From positions 871,518 through 935,517 of the forward strand of contig NZ_CP084028.1 in NCBI RefSeq assembly GCF_020181595.1: a stretch of 64,000 nucleotides of DNA. The letters are read 5' to 3'. Under the pieces are notes generated by a model. The model was not told the origin of the DNA and searched no databases. It saw nothing but the letters and a program-made list of their open reading frames with translations. The DNA comes from [Mycobacterium] vasticus (lineage in GTDB: Bacteria; Actinomycetota; Actinomycetes; Mycobacteriales; Mycobacteriaceae). Of the stretch, positions 7,989-17,149 are shown one piece after another. The translations under genes were made by a program, and so were the position numbers. How positions within the stretch are numbered: the stretch's first letter is position 1; the number at the start of each line of letters is the position of its first letter.

Positions 7989-8887
7989 AGGAAGCCGGCC
8001 CGCCGCCACATCCGCCGGGCCAGGCCACCCATCAGCCCGACCTCTTCGAAGAACGCCGCCAGCGGCGCGAACGAGGACCGGGACGCGGCGTGGAACGCCG
8101 GGTTGGCCCGCGCCACCCGGCGCGCCTCGCGGCCGTCGAGCCCGACCCGGTTGTAGACGATCGGCAGGGTGAACAGGTGGCGGTAGAACGGCCCGCCGAC
8201 GCCTTGCAGGTTGGCCAGCAGCACCCGGCGGTAGCGCGGCATCACCGGCACATTGCGACGCAGACCGTCACGGGCGTACTGGATGTGGCGGGCCTCCTCG
8301 GTGACGTGGATGCGCATCACCCGCCGCACGATCGGCTGGATGTCCGGGTCGTCGAGGATCTGGCGCTGCAGCGCGTCGAAGATCTCCTCGCCCACCAGCG
8401 CCGCGCCCCACAGGATGCTGCCGCGGAACGCGAACGGCAGCGCGTTGATGGCGATGCGCTGGTAGCGCTTCGGGCGCACCGGCACGCCACCGATCCGGTC
8501 GATGGTCTTGCCGAACATCAGCATGTGCCGGGTCTCGTCGCCCAGCTCGGTCAGCGAGTAGTGCGTGGTCCGCGCGGTGGGGTTCTTGTGCATCATGTCG
8601 CGCAGCAGTGCCTGGTTGAGGATGTTCTCGAACCACACCCCGGCCGACAGCACGTTGACGAGTTCCTGGCGCGTCATCTCGATCTGCTGCTCGCGGGTCA
8701 TCGCCTCCCACAGCGGCGTGCCGTAGAGGGTGCACATCCGCGGCGGCAGGAAGAACTTGTCCTCCTCCACCGGGGCATCCCAGTCGATGTCGACGACCGG
8801 CGCGTAGGACTTCTTCACCGAACCCTTCAGCAGCCGCTCGGCGAATTCCTCCCGAGTCGGTTCGCTGGGTCGCACCACCGTGGTCAT
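7985..8887 (-). CDS. AurF-family non-heme diiron oxygenase
   Basis: This is a 300-residue protein from the ATG at 8887, chosen because GAGGGG lies nine bases upstream; an in-frame ATG seven codons earlier lacks such a site. Ferritin-like helices carry the expected di-iron ligands: Glu87 (WFENIL), Glu118 and His121 (DETRH), Glu167/168 (GEEIF), and Glu197/198 with His201 (TEEARH). AurF oxidises an arylamine to a nitro group. Mycobacterial members are uncharacterised oxygenases. The gene has its own strong predicted promoter with an overlapping inverted repeat, and is followed by a translationally coupled DUF4873 gene. The substrate cannot be inferred. Confidence 0.85.
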   Translation of the reverse strand: MTTVVRPSEPTREEFAERLLKGSVKKSYAPVVDIDWDAPVEEDKFFLPPRMCTLYGTPLWEAMTREQQIEMTRQELVNVLSAGVWFENILNQALLRDMMHKNPTARTTHYSLTELGDETRHMLMFGKTIDRIGGVPVRPKRYQRIAINALPFAFRGSILWGAALVGEEIFDALQRQILDDPDIQPIVRRVMRIHVTEEARHIQYARDGLRRNVPVMPRYRRVLLANLQGVGGPFYRHLFTLPIVYNRVGLDGREARRVARANPAFHAASRSSFAPLAAFFEEVGLMGGLARRMWRRAGFL

Positions 8888-8922
8888 CGCAGCAGTCCCC
8901 TCTCGCATCGGTTCTCCAGAAA

Positions 8923-8950
8923 ATTATGGAGCCGTGACAGAGCATGTCAA
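8923..8950 (-). promoter_or_regulatory. Predicted sigma-70-type promoter of the AurF-like gene with overlapping operator
   Basis: On the minus strand, TTGACA (8945-8950) and CATAAT (8923-8928) are separated by 16 bases, putting the transcript start near 8916 and leaving a leader of about 29 bases with the GAGGGG ribosome site. The inverted repeat TGACA-GAGCA-TGTCA at 8935-8949 overlaps the -35 box, a typical repressor position. The regulator is not encoded next to it. Confidence 0.5.
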
Positions 8951-9016
8951 TACCCACGGTACCGGATACTTGCGGTACTCGTGTGACAGTCATCACGGCG
9001 GTGTAACTTTGCGCCC

Positions 9017-9409
9017 ATGGGAACATTCGTCGTTCGGGCATGCCTCACCGGACTCGCATTGTGGGTGGTCACCAAGGTGGTCTCGGGGGTCACGTTCGTC
9101 GGCGGTGACACCACGCTGCAGCGGGTGGGCATCATCTTCGTGGTGGCGTTGGTCTTCGGATTGGTCAACGCCTTTATCAAACCGGTCGTGCAGCTGCTGT
9201 CGATCCCGCTGTACATCCTCACGCTGGGGTTGTTCCACATCGTGGTGAACGCACTGATGCTGTGGATCACCGCGTGGATCACCGACAACACCACGCACTG
9301 GGGACTGCACATCGCCGATTTCTGGTGGGACGCCATCTGGGCGGCGATCGTGCTGTCCCTGGTGAGCTGGGTGCTGTCGCTGGTACTGGGCCGCGCCACC
9401 CGGGTCTAG
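9017..9409 (+). CDS. Phage-holin-family-4-type (YvlD-like) small membrane protein
   Basis: 130 residues with four predicted membrane helices (about 6-25, 35-52, 57-80 and 100-125). The GLVNAFIKPVVQLLSIPLYILTLGLF segment is the hallmark of the PF04020 'phage holin family 4' group, which despite its name is widespread in chromosomes and not known to lyse cells. It is divergent from the AurF-like gene. The Fpg/Nei gene starts 10 bases after its stop, so the two are probably co-transcribed. Function in mycobacteria is unknown. Confidence 0.8.
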   Translation: MGTFVVRACLTGLALWVVTKVVSGVTFVGGDTTLQRVGIIFVVALVFGLVNAFIKPVVQLLSIPLYILTLGLFHIVVNALMLWITAWITDNTTHWGLHIADFWWDAIWAAIVLSLVSWVLSLVLGRATRV

Positions 9410-9418
9410 CGGGTAGCC

Positions 9419-10282
9419 GTGCCGGAGCTGCCGGAGGTCGAGGCACTCGCCGATCACCTGCGCCGGCATGCGGTGGGATGCACTGTCGGCCGGGTCGACG
9501 TCGTCGCCTTCTCGGTGCTCAAAACCTTCGATCCGCCGATCGACGCGTTGTGCGGGCAGATCGTCACCGGCGCGCACCGCTGGGGCAAATATCTCGGCAT
9601 GCAGGCCGGCTCGCTGCATCTGATCACCCACCTGTCGCGGGCCGGCTGGCTGCGCTGGTCGGATGCGCTGGCGCCGGCACCGCTGCGGCCCGGCAAGGGA
9701 CCGATCGCACTGCGGGTGCACCTGGGTGTTCCGGGGCCGGTGCCGGGCTTCGACCTCACCGAAGCCGGCACCCAGAAACGGCTGGCGGTGTGGGTGGTCG
9801 AGGATCCGGCCACGGTGCCCGGCATCGCCGGGCTCGGTCCCGACGCGTTGGCGCTGACGGCCGAGCAGCTGGCCGGACTGCTGGCCGGCAACACCGGACG
9901 GATCAAGACCGTCATCACCGATCAGAAGGTGCTCGCCGGGATCGGCAACGCCTACAGCGACGAGATCCTGCACACCGCACGGATTTCCCCGTTCGCCACC
10001 GCATCCAAACTGTCCGCCGAACAGCTTGCCGCTCTGCACGACGCGATGCGGTCCGTGCTCACCGACGCGGTGACGCGGTCGGTGGGGCAACAGGCCGCGA
10101 CGTTGAAGGGCGAGAAGCGTTCGGGGCTGAAGGTGCACGCGCGCACCGGGCTGCCCTGCCCGGTCTGCGGCGACACGGTGCGCGAGGTGTCGTTCTCCGA
10201 CAAGTCCTTCCAGTACTGCCCGACGTGTCAGACCGGCGGCAAGGTGCTCGCGGACCGGCGGATGTCGCGGCTGCTCAAGTAG
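9419..10282 (+). CDS. Formamidopyrimidine-DNA glycosylase / endonuclease VIII family (Rv0944-like)
   Basis: 287 residues from a GTG start; the mature N-terminus PELPEVE places the catalytic Pro2 and Glu3 exactly as in Fpg/Nei base-excision glycosylases, which remove oxidised bases and cut the abasic site. KVLAGIGNAYSDEIL is the helix-two-turn-helix DNA-binding region. The C-terminal zinc finger is complete (Cys247, Cys250, Cys267, Cys270). The protein is slightly longer than usual for the family. Position before the SDR and pgi genes matches M. tuberculosis Rv0944-Rv0946c. Whether its preference is for 8-oxoguanine or for oxidised pyrimidines cannot be read from sequence. Confidence 0.9.
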   Translation: MPELPEVEALADHLRRHAVGCTVGRVDVVAFSVLKTFDPPIDALCGQIVTGAHRWGKYLGMQAGSLHLITHLSRAGWLRWSDALAPAPLRPGKGPIALRVHLGVPGPVPGFDLTEAGTQKRLAVWVVEDPATVPGIAGLGPDALALTAEQLAGLLAGNTGRIKTVITDQKVLAGIGNAYSDEILHTARISPFATASKLSAEQLAALHDAMRSVLTDAVTRSVGQQAATLKGEKRSGLKVHARTGLPCPVCGDTVREVSFSDKSFQYCPTCQTGGKVLADRRMSRLLK

Positions 10283-10291
10283 GCTGCCGAC

Positions 10292-11041
10292 GTGACCCGT
10301 CAGAAGATCCTCATCACCGGCGCCAGCTCCGGCCTGGGTGCCGGCATGGCCCGCGCATTCGCCGCACGCGGACGCGACCTGGCCTTGTGCGCGCGTCGTA
10401 CCGACCGGCTCGATGAGCTGAAAAGCGAACTGACGCAGAAGTATCCCGAGATCGCGGTGGCGGTGGCGGCGCTTGACGTCAACGACCACGACGAGGTGCC
10501 CCGGGTGTTCACCAAGCTTGCCGATGAGCTCGGTGGGATCGACCGGGTCATCGTCAACGCCGGCATCGGCAAGGGCGCCCGGCTGGGGTCGGGCAAGCTG
10601 TGGGCCAACAAGGCCACCATCGAGACGAACCTGGTTGCCGCGCTGGTGCAGATCGAGACGGCGATCGAGATGTTCAACGACGCCGGCGGCGGTCACCTGG
10701 TGCTGATCTCTTCGGTGCTGGGCAACCGGGTCGTGCCGGGTGTCAAGGCCGCCTACGCCGCCAGCAAGGCCGGGGTGTCGTCGCTGGGGGAGTCGCTGCG
10801 CGCCGAGTACTCGCACGGCCCGATCAAGGTCACGGTCTTGGAGCCGGGCTACATCGAATCGGAGATGACGGCCAAGTCGGGATCCACCATGTTGATGGTG
10901 GACAACGAAACCGGGGTCAAGGCGATGGTGCGCGCGATCGAGCGTGAAAGCGGGCGGGCGGCGGTACCGCCGTGGCCGTGGGCTCCGCTGGTGTGGCTCT
11001 TGCGCCTGATGCCGGCGCGGTTCACCAAACGCTTCGCCTGA
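10292..11041 (+). CDS. Short-chain dehydrogenase/reductase (Rv0945-like)
   Basis: The 249-residue SDR has the N-terminal cofactor loop TGASSGLGAGMARAF, the NAG segment (IVNAGIGKG), the catalytic serine in LISSVLGNR and the YAASKAG catalytic Tyr/Lys pair. It begins with GTG nine bases after the glycosylase stop, so the two are probably co-transcribed. The C-terminus (PWAPLVWLLRLMPARFTKRF) is hydrophobic and basic, hinting at membrane association. NAD(P)-dependent alcohol/ketone chemistry is expected; the substrate is unknown. Converges on pgi with nine bases between stops. Confidence 0.88.
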   Translation: MTRQKILITGASSGLGAGMARAFAARGRDLALCARRTDRLDELKSELTQKYPEIAVAVAALDVNDHDEVPRVFTKLADELGGIDRVIVNAGIGKGARLGSGKLWANKATIETNLVAALVQIETAIEMFNDAGGGHLVLISSVLGNRVVPGVKAAYAASKAGVSSLGESLRAEYSHGPIKVTVLEPGYIESEMTAKSGSTMLMVDNETGVKAMVRAIERESGRAAVPPWPWAPLVWLLRLMPARFTKRFA

Positions 11042-11050
11042 CTCCGATCG

Positions 11051-12715
11051 CTAGGTCGCCCGGCCGCGCTCGGCGCGATAGCGGCGCACCAGAGCGTCGG
11101 TGGAGCTGTCGGTCTGCGGCTGCGGTGCGGCATCGGCGGTCAGTACCGGCAGCAACGCCTGGGCCTGCGCCTTGCCGAGCTCCACGCCCCACTGGTCGAA
11201 CGAGTCGATACCCCACACCACGCCCTCGGTGAACACCTGATGCTCGTAGAGCGCGATCAGCTGGCCCAGTACCGATGGCGTCAGCTGGTCGGCGAGAATT
11301 GAAGTGCTGGGCCGGTTTCCGGGCATCACCTTGTGCGGAACGACCTGGGCGGGTGTGCCTTCACCCGCGATCTCCTCGGCGGTCTTGCCGAACGCCAGCA
11401 CGTGCGTCTGGGCGAAGAAGTTGCTCATCAACAGGTCGTGCATGCTGCCGGTGCCGTCGGCGGTGGGCAGGTCATCGACCGGCGTGGCGAATCCGATGAA
11501 ATCGGCCGGCACCAGCCGGGTGCCCTGGTGCAGCAGTTGGTAGAACGCGTGCTGGCCGTTGGTTCCTGGTTCCCCCCAATAGATTTCACCGGTGTCGGTG
11601 ACAACAGCGGACCCGTCGGCCCGGGCCGACTTGCCGTTGGACTCCATGGTGAGCTGTTGCAGGTAGGCCGCGAACCGGTCCAGGTCGTTAGAGTAGGGCA
11701 GCACCGCGCGGGATTGCGCGCCGAAGAAGTTGGAGTACCACACCCCGATCAGCCCGAGCAGGGCAGGTGCGTTGGATTCCAGTGGGGCGGTGCGGAAATG
11801 GGAATCGACGAGGTGGAAACCGGACAGGAACTCCGCGAAGCGTTCCCGGCCGATCACCGCCATCACCGACAGGCCGATCGCCGAGTCCACCGAATAGCGT
11901 CCACCGACCCAGTCCCAGAAGCCGAACATGTTCGCGGTATCGATGCCGAATTCCTCGACCCGCTCGGCGTTGGTGGAGACCGCCACGAAATGTTGTGACA
12001 CCGCGTCGTCGCCCAGCGCGGCGGTCAGCCAGCGGCGGGCCGCGGTGGCGTTGGTCAGTGTCTCCAGCGTGGAGAACGTCTTGGAGGCCACGATGAACAG
12101 GGTGGTGGCGGGGTCCAGGTCCGCCAGTTTCGCGGTGAGGTCTGTCGGGTCGATGTTGGAGACGAACCGCGCCGAGATCCCGGCGTCGGCGTAGTGGCGC
12201 AGTGCCCGGTAGACCATCACCGGGCCCAGGTCCGAGCCGCCTATACCGATGTTGACGACGCATCTGATGCGCTTGCCGGTGGCACCGGTCCACTGCCCGC
12301 TGCGCAGCCGGTCGGTGAAGTCACCCATCGCGTCGAGCACCGCGTGTACGTCGGCGACCACGTCCTGACCGTCGACGCGCAACTCGGCATCGCGCGGCAG
12401 CCGCAGAGCGGTGTGCAGCACCGCCCGGTCCTCGGAGGTGTTGATGTGCGCGCCGGCGAACATCGCGTCGCGGCGGTCCTCCAGGCCGGCCGCCCGGGCC
12501 AGGTCGACCAGCAGCCGCAACGTCTCGTCGTTGACGCGGTGCTTGCTGTAGTCGATGTAGAGATCACCGACGGTGGCGGTGAACTTGGTGCCGCGGTCGG
12601 GATCTTCGGCGAAGAACTGACGGAGGTGGGTGTCGCCGATCTGCTGGTGGTGTTTGAGCAACGAGTTCCAGGCCGGCGTGGTGGCGATGTCGGGGATCTG
12701 GGGAACGGAACTCAT
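11051..12715 (-). CDS. pgi: Glucose-6-phosphate isomerase
   Basis: Glucose-6-phosphate isomerase interconverts glucose 6-phosphate and fructose 6-phosphate in glycolysis and gluconeogenesis. The 554-residue protein is full length and shows both family signatures: the region around [14 protein letters not shown] (sugar-phosphate binding) and, near the C-terminus, [18 protein letters not shown]. The conserved [17 protein letters not shown] segment holds the catalytic Glu and His. The start gives [16 protein letters not shown], matching the usual mycobacterial N-terminus. The chorismate mutase gene lies 13 bases upstream on the same strand. Confidence 0.97.
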   Translation of the reverse strand: MSSVPQIPDIATTPAWNSLLKHHQQIGDTHLRQFFAEDPDRGTKFTATVGDLYIDYSKHRVNDETLRLLVDLARAAGLEDRRDAMFAGAHINTSEDRAVLHTALRLPRDAELRVDGQDVVADVHAVLDAMGDFTDRLRSGQWTGATGKRIRCVVNIGIGGSDLGPVMVYRALRHYADAGISARFVSNIDPTDLTAKLADLDPATTLFIVASKTFSTLETLTNATAARRWLTAALGDDAVSQHFVAVSTNAERVEEFGIDTANMFGFWDWVGGRYSVDSAIGLSVMAVIGRERFAEFLSGFHLVDSHFRTAPLESNAPALLGLIGVWYSNFFGAQSRAVLPYSNDLDRFAAYLQQLTMESNGKSARADGSAVVTDTGEIYWGEPGTNGQHAFYQLLHQGTRLVPADFIGFATPVDDLPTADGTGSMHDLLMSNFFAQTHVLAFGKTAEEIAGEGTPAQVVPHKVMPGNRPSTSILADQLTPSVLGQLIALYEHQVFTEGVVWGIDSFDQWGVELGKAQAQALLPVLTADAAPQPQTDSSTDALVRRYRAERGRAT

Positions 12716-12728
12716 ACTCCGACAGTAG

Positions 12729-13016
12729 CTAGTGGCCGAGCCGGCCGCGGCCCAGCCTCAGCAGCAGCATGGCCAGGTCCTTGCCGTCCTCGCCGAGCTC
12801 GCTGTAGCGCTCAAGCACCTTCATCTCGCGGCTGTGCACCAGGCGGGTGCCGCCGGAGGCCATTCGCGCCTTGCCGATCTCCTGCGAGATCTCGGTGCGG
12901 CGTTTCACCGCGGCCAGGATCTCGGCGTCGAGGCGGTCGATCTCCTGGCGCAACTCATCGATGTTGGGTGTGGCGAGCACGAATCGAGTCTGCCACCAAC
13001 GGCCGTGCCAGCGCAA
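12729..13016 (-). CDS. Chorismate mutase, AroQ-delta type (Rv0948c-like)
   Basis: Converts chorismate to prephenate for Phe/Tyr synthesis. The 95-codon frame contains the compact AroQ helix bundle: [39 protein letters not shown] and a final [12 protein letters not shown]. In M. tuberculosis this short enzyme is weak alone and is activated by docking to DAHP synthase through that C-terminal tail, which is kept here. The start is uncertain: the ATG at 13016 gives a Trp-rich prefix, and the GTG at 12980 gives a cleaner N-terminus, with no strong ribosome site for either. It is divergent from uvrD1 and upstream of pgi. Confidence 0.9.
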   Translation of the reverse strand: MRWHGRWWQTRFVLATPNIDELRQEIDRLDAEILAAVKRRTEISQEIGKARMASGGTRLVHSREMKVLERYSELGEDGKDLAMLLLRLGRGRLGH

Positions 13017-13052
13017 AGAGTGTCAGCGGGCGGCGGTACGTTGGGTTGCGTT

Positions 13053-15362
13053 ATGAGTGTGCACGCGACGTCGCAAGCCGATCACCTACTCGACGGGCTC
13101 AACCCGCAACAGCGCCAGGCCGTTGTGCATGAGGGCTCGCCGCTGCTGATCGTCGCCGGAGCCGGGTCGGGCAAGACCGCGGTGCTCACCCGGCGCATCG
13201 CCTACCTGCTGGCCGCGCGTGACGTCGGCGTCGGGCAGGTGCTGGCGATCACCTTCACCAACAAGGCCGCCGCCGAGATGCGCGAGCGGGTGGTCTCGCT
13301 GATCGGTCCGCGGGCCCGGGTCATGTGGGTGTCGACGTTTCATTCCACCTGCGTGCGGATTCTGCGCAACCAGGCCACGGTGGTGCCCGGCCTGAACTCC
13401 AACTTCTCCATCTACGACGCCGACGATTCGCGGCGATTGCTGTTGATGATCGGCCGCGACATGGGCCTGGACGTCAAACGGCACACACCGCGACTGCTGG
13501 CCAATGCGATCTCCAACCTCAAGAACGAACTGATCGACCCGGACCGGGCGCTGGCCGAGCTCACCGAGGACTCCGACGACCTGAGCCGCGTGGTGGCGGG
13601 CGTCTACGTCGAATACCAGCGCCGGCTGCGCTCGGCCAACGCGCTGGACTTCGACGACCTGATCGGCGAGACGGTCGCCATCCTGCAGGCCTTCCCCGAG
13701 ATCGCCCAGCACTACCGACGCCGGTTCCGGCACATCCTGGTCGACGAGTACCAGGACACCAACCACGCGCAGTACATGCTGGTGCGCGAGCTGGCGGGGC
13801 ACGGCGATCAGACCGGTGACATCCCGCCGGCGGAACTGTGCGTGGTCGGTGACGCCGACCAGTCCATCTACGCCTTCCGCGGCGCCACCATCCGCAACAT
13901 CGAAGACTTCGAACGCGACTACCCGGACGCGGTCACCATGCTGCTGGAGCAGAACTACCGCTCCACCCAGAACATCCTGTCGGCGGCCAACGCGGTGATC
14001 GCCTACAACTCCGGTCGCCGGGAGAAGCGGTTGTGGACCGACTCAGGCGACGGCGAGCTGATCGTCGGCTACGTCGCCGACAACGAACACGACGAGGCGC
14101 GCTTCGTCGCCCAGGAGATCGACGCGCTGACTGAGGCCGGCACGGTCAACTACTCCGACATCGCGATCTTCTACCGCACCAACAATGCGTCCCGGTCGCT
14201 GGAAGAGGTGTTCATCCGAGCCGGTATCCCGTACAAAGTCGTTGGCGGCGTTCGCTTTTACGAGCGCAAGGAGATCCGCGACATCATCGCCTACCTGCGG
14301 GTGCTGGACAACCCCGGCGATGCGGTGAGCCTGCGGCGCATTCTCAACACCCCGCGCCGCGGCATCGGTGATCGCGCCGAGGCGTGCGTCTCGGTGCACG
14401 CCGAGAACACCGGGACGGGTTTCGCGGCGGCGCTTCGGGCGGGGGCCGAGGGCAGCGTGCCGATGCTCAATACCCGCTCGCAGAACGCGATCTCGGGTTT
14501 CGTCGCGATGCTCGACGAACTGCGGGCGCATCTGAACACTGCCGACGACGACCTCGGCGGGCTGGTCGAGATGGTGCTGGACCGCACCGGGTACCGCGGC
14601 GAACTGGAGGCCTCCACCGACCCGCAGGACCTGGCCCGGCTGGACAACATCAACGAACTCGTCAGCGTCGCACACGAATTCAGCATCGACCGGGCCAATG
14701 CACTCGCCGAACAGGACACCCTGGCCGATGAAGAGGACGTGCCCGATGTCGGGGTGCTGGCAGCCTTTCTGGAGCGGGTCTCGCTGGTCGCCGACACCGA
14801 CGAGATCCCCGAGCACAGCTCCGGGATGGTCACGTTGATGACCCTGCACACCGCCAAAGGTCTGGAGTTCCCGGTGGTGTTCGTGATCGGCTGGGAGGAC
14901 GGCATGTTCCCGCACATGCGGTCGCTCGGCGACGCCCGCGAGCTGTCCGAGGAACGCCGGCTGGCCTACGTCGGCCTCACCCGGGCCAGGCAGCGGCTCT
15001 ACCTCAGCCGGGCCAAGGTGCGTTCGTCGTGGGGGCAGCCGATGCTGAACCCGGAATCACGCTTCCTGCGGGAGATCCCGCAGCAGCTCGTCGACTGGCG
15101 GCGCACCGAAGCCACCGGCGGGCCGAGCGCCCCGGTCAGCGGGGCCGGCCGGTTCGGCTCCCCGCGGCCGGCACCGACGCGGTCGGGCAACCGCCCGCTG
15201 CTGGTGCTGGCGGCCGGGGACCGGGTCACGCACGACAAGTACGGCCTGGGCCGGGTCGAGGAGGTGTCCGGGGTGGGGGAGTCGGCGATGTCGCTGATCG
15301 ATTTCGGCAGCTCCGGGCGGGTCAAGCTGATGCACAACCACGCACCGGTCAGCAAACTCTAG
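13053..15362 (+). CDS. uvrD1: ATP-dependent DNA helicase UvrD1/PcrA
   Basis: This superfamily-1 3'-5' helicase (769 residues) acts in nucleotide excision repair and, in mycobacteria, with Ku. Visible motifs are Walker A AGAGSGKTAVLTRR, motif II VDEYQDTNH, motif III GDADQSIYAFRGA, motif IV EQNYRST and motif VI YVGLTRARQRLYLSRA. The C-terminus carries the small PcrA-type Tudor-like domain (THDKYGLGRVEEVSG) used for protein contacts. I start at the ATG at 13053 (MSVHATSQADHLLDGLNPQQ). The frame stays open through the chorismate mutase gene upstream, but that part is its shadow. The stop shares its last four bases (CTAG) with the convergent membrane-protein gene. Confidence 0.96.
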   Translation: MSVHATSQADHLLDGLNPQQRQAVVHEGSPLLIVAGAGSGKTAVLTRRIAYLLAARDVGVGQVLAITFTNKAAAEMRERVVSLIGPRARVMWVSTFHSTCVRILRNQATVVPGLNSNFSIYDADDSRRLLLMIGRDMGLDVKRHTPRLLANAISNLKNELIDPDRALAELTEDSDDLSRVVAGVYVEYQRRLRSANALDFDDLIGETVAILQAFPEIAQHYRRRFRHILVDEYQDTNHAQYMLVRELAGHGDQTGDIPPAELCVVGDADQSIYAFRGATIRNIEDFERDYPDAVTMLLEQNYRSTQNILSAANAVIAYNSGRREKRLWTDSGDGELIVGYVADNEHDEARFVAQEIDALTEAGTVNYSDIAIFYRTNNASRSLEEVFIRAGIPYKVVGGVRFYERKEIRDIIAYLRVLDNPGDAVSLRRILNTPRRGIGDRAEACVSVHAENTGTGFAAALRAGAEGSVPMLNTRSQNAISGFVAMLDELRAHLNTADDDLGGLVEMVLDRTGYRGELEASTDPQDLARLDNINELVSVAHEFSIDRANALAEQDTLADEEDVPDVGVLAAFLERVSLVADTDEIPEHSSGMVTLMTLHTAKGLEFPVVFVIGWEDGMFPHMRSLGDARELSEERRLAYVGLTRARQRLYLSRAKVRSSWGQPMLNPESRFLREIPQQLVDWRRTEATGGPSAPVSGAGRFGSPRPAPTRSGNRPLLVLAAGDRVTHDKYGLGRVEEVSGVGESAMSLIDFGSSGRVKLMHNHAPVSKL

Positions 15363-15883
15363 AGCAGCCACCGCCGGGTGACCGGGTGCAGCGCGGCCAC
15401 CACGGTCGCGATCTCGAGGACCGGGATCACCTGCACGATCCACGGAACCCGGGCACCGGCGATGAACAGGCTGCCGAAGGTCAGCAGGGCCACCACCGCC
15501 CCGACCGCGATGAGGTAGCGGCCCAGCGGGCGGCGCAGCAGCAGCATGATCACCCCGGACACCGTCGTCGTCGCGAACACCAGGCTCAAAAATGTCACCG
15601 CGACGCAGAACAGCCGATCGGTGTGCCACCAGCTGGCGATCAGGTCGGTGGACACCACCGAGGTGGCCCAGCAGCCGAGCAGGGCGAGCACGCACGTGAT
15701 GATCGGCAGGACGGCCGACGGGGGTTGGAGACCGGCCGGCTGGGCCGACGGCGGCGGCATGGGGGACGACGCGCGCATGGCGCCGGTGACGATCGGGATG
15801 GCGCCGGTGGGGGCACGACGAATGATGCGGCTGGGAGAGGTTGCCGGATTCGCGCCGGTGGGGGGTCGGTGGGGATCTGTCAC
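15359..15883 (-). CDS. Hypothetical four-helix membrane protein with proline-rich N-terminus
   Basis: 174 residues: a Pro/Ala-rich cytoplasmic-looking N-terminus (1-57), then four hydrophobic segments at about 58-80, 92-115, 122-143 and 147-165. No catalytic motif is visible. The stop codon overlaps the uvrD1 stop through the palindromic CTAG. It begins nine bases from the end of the M23 peptidase gene and runs the same way, so it may be co-transcribed with it. The family is not recognised beyond similar small actinobacterial membrane proteins. Confidence 0.65.
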   Translation of the reverse strand: MTDPHRPPTGANPATSPSRIIRRAPTGAIPIVTGAMRASSPMPPPSAQPAGLQPPSAVLPIITCVLALLGCWATSVVSTDLIASWWHTDRLFCVAVTFLSLVFATTTVSGVIMLLLRRPLGRYLIAVGAVVALLTFGSLFIAGARVPWIVQVIPVLEIATVVAALHPVTRRWLL

Positions 15884-15892
15884 CCAACCAGG

Positions 15893-16888
15893 TTAGGCGA
15901 AGTTGATGCCGCGCTTGGCGAGCCAGGATGCCGGGTCGATCCGGCTGGTGCCGTTCTGCAGCACCTCGAAGTGCAGATGCGGGCCGGTGGAGTAGCCCCG
16001 GTTGCCCATCTCGGCGATCTGGTCGCCGGCCATGACACGCTCGCCGACGCTGACCAGCGACCGGTTGATGTGGCCGTAGAGCGTCACGGTGCCATCGGAG
16101 TGCCGCAGCTTGACCAGCATGCCGTAGCCCGCGCTGGGGCCGGATTCGATCACCACGCCGTCGGAGGCCGCGAGGATCGGAGTGCCGATGGAGTTGGCGA
16201 TGTCGATGCCGGCGTGCAGCACACCCCAGCGGTAGCCGAAGTTCGAGGTGAATGCGCCGTGGGTCGGTGCGACGAACAGCGGCCGCTGCAGCCGGGCCTC
16301 GCGCTCGGCGCGCTCCTGGGCGAACGCCACACCCTTGGCCAGCTCTTCGTTGTGCACTACAACGTTGGCGGCCGCCTTGACCGTGATCATCTGCATGCCG
16401 CGGTTGGAGGTGGTCGTGGTGGCGTCGTCGAGGACCGTCTTGCTGGCGGCCAGCACCGCGGGCCGGTTGACGGTGTCACCCGACGGGTGGGTGGCGGCGT
16501 GCGCGGCCGCAGCAGCTGCCCCGGCGGCCATCGCGGCGATCATCACGCGGCTCTTGACGGCACCGGCCGGCTGCCCGCGGTGCTTGCCCCGGGTCGGCCG
16601 CTGGGCGTACTCGTCCGGGTAGCCGCCGCGCGGGAACGCCAGCCGCAGCACCGGCATGTTGTCGGTGTCGGTCAGGTCGTCGAGCTCAGGGGCCTCCAGG
16701 ACCTCCGCCGACGCGTCGTCGAAGGGGAGGTCACTGAACGCGGCACCGAGGCGGCCGTTGAACGGCAGGACGTCGGTGATCTCGGCGGGGTCGAGTTCTG
16801 AGGGGCGATATGCACGCGCGGCAACGTCGGCCCGACGGCGGGGCATAGCCCCACCCGGAACAGAACGCATGGTTGTACCGCGCTGCAT
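15893..16888 (-). CDS. M23-family (LytM) metallopeptidase, Rv0950c-like
   Basis: 331 residues. A disordered acidic N-terminus (1-110) precedes a single Ala-rich membrane segment (about 115-132). After a linker comes a LytM/lysostaphin peptidase domain (205-325) with the zinc and catalytic residues intact: His210 region, HAGID with His225 and Asp229, and HLHFEV with His304 and His306. M23 enzymes cut peptide cross-links in peptidoglycan. The type II membrane topology implies a periplasmic catalytic domain acting in wall remodelling. A predicted promoter lies upstream at 16922-16951. The order uvrD1 - M23 - sucCD matches M. tuberculosis Rv0949-Rv0952. Confidence 0.88.
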   Translation of the reverse strand: MQRGTTMRSVPGGAMPRRRADVAARAYRPSELDPAEITDVLPFNGRLGAAFSDLPFDDASAEVLEAPELDDLTDTDNMPVLRLAFPRGGYPDEYAQRPTRGKHRGQPAGAVKSRVMIAAMAAGAAAAAAHAATHPSGDTVNRPAVLAASKTVLDDATTTTSNRGMQMITVKAAANVVVHNEELAKGVAFAQERAEREARLQRPLFVAPTHGAFTSNFGYRWGVLHAGIDIANSIGTPILAASDGVVIESGPSAGYGMLVKLRHSDGTVTLYGHINRSLVSVGERVMAGDQIAEMGNRGYSTGPHLHFEVLQNGTSRIDPASWLAKRGINFA

Positions 16889-16921
16889 CAGCCTGGGAAT
16901 TCCTCTGGTCGTGATCAGAAC

Positions 16922-16951
16922 GTTATAAAGACCTAGACCTGGAGACGGTAA
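16922..16951 (-). promoter_or_regulatory. Predicted promoter of the M23 peptidase gene
   Basis: On the minus strand TTACCG (16946-16951) and TATAAC (16922-16927) are 18 bases apart, about 35-60 bases before the start codon. It lies in the 272-base gap that also holds the sucCD promoter on the other strand. Assigned by consensus only. Confidence 0.4.
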
Positions 16952-17120
16952 CCACTGGGTGGGGTTCCTGGCAAGCCATCGGCTGAATCCGGGGATTGAA
17001 TGTGAACCGAATCACTAATTTCTGGTGGTGAGATGTGCCACAGCAGCGGTTGGCGAGGAGGGAACCTCGGCGCTGGGTCGATACAGTGCGACCGGAGTTA
17101 AATCCTTATGAACCCGACAG

Positions 17121-17149
17121 TTGCCGGCCTACCGGCTACCCGTTATAAG
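17121..17149 (+). promoter_or_regulatory. Predicted sucCD promoter with near-leaderless transcript
   Basis: TTGCCG (17121-17126), a 17-base spacer and TATAAG (17144-17149) form a good SigA-type promoter. The expected transcript start falls only about 4-7 bases before the sucC ATG at 17161. Consistent with that, there is no ribosome site before sucC (the bases are CAGTGAGCCC). Confidence 0.55.

Noticed and set aside
8993..10816. A 607-codon open frame on the minus strand opposite the holin-like, glycosylase and SDR genes
   Set aside because: It crosses three recognised genes on the other strand and has no family features.
12732..13052. N-terminal extension of UvrD1 by 107 codons
   Set aside because: The extension overlaps the chorismate mutase gene on the other strand and the internal ATG gives the known UvrD1 N-terminus and length.
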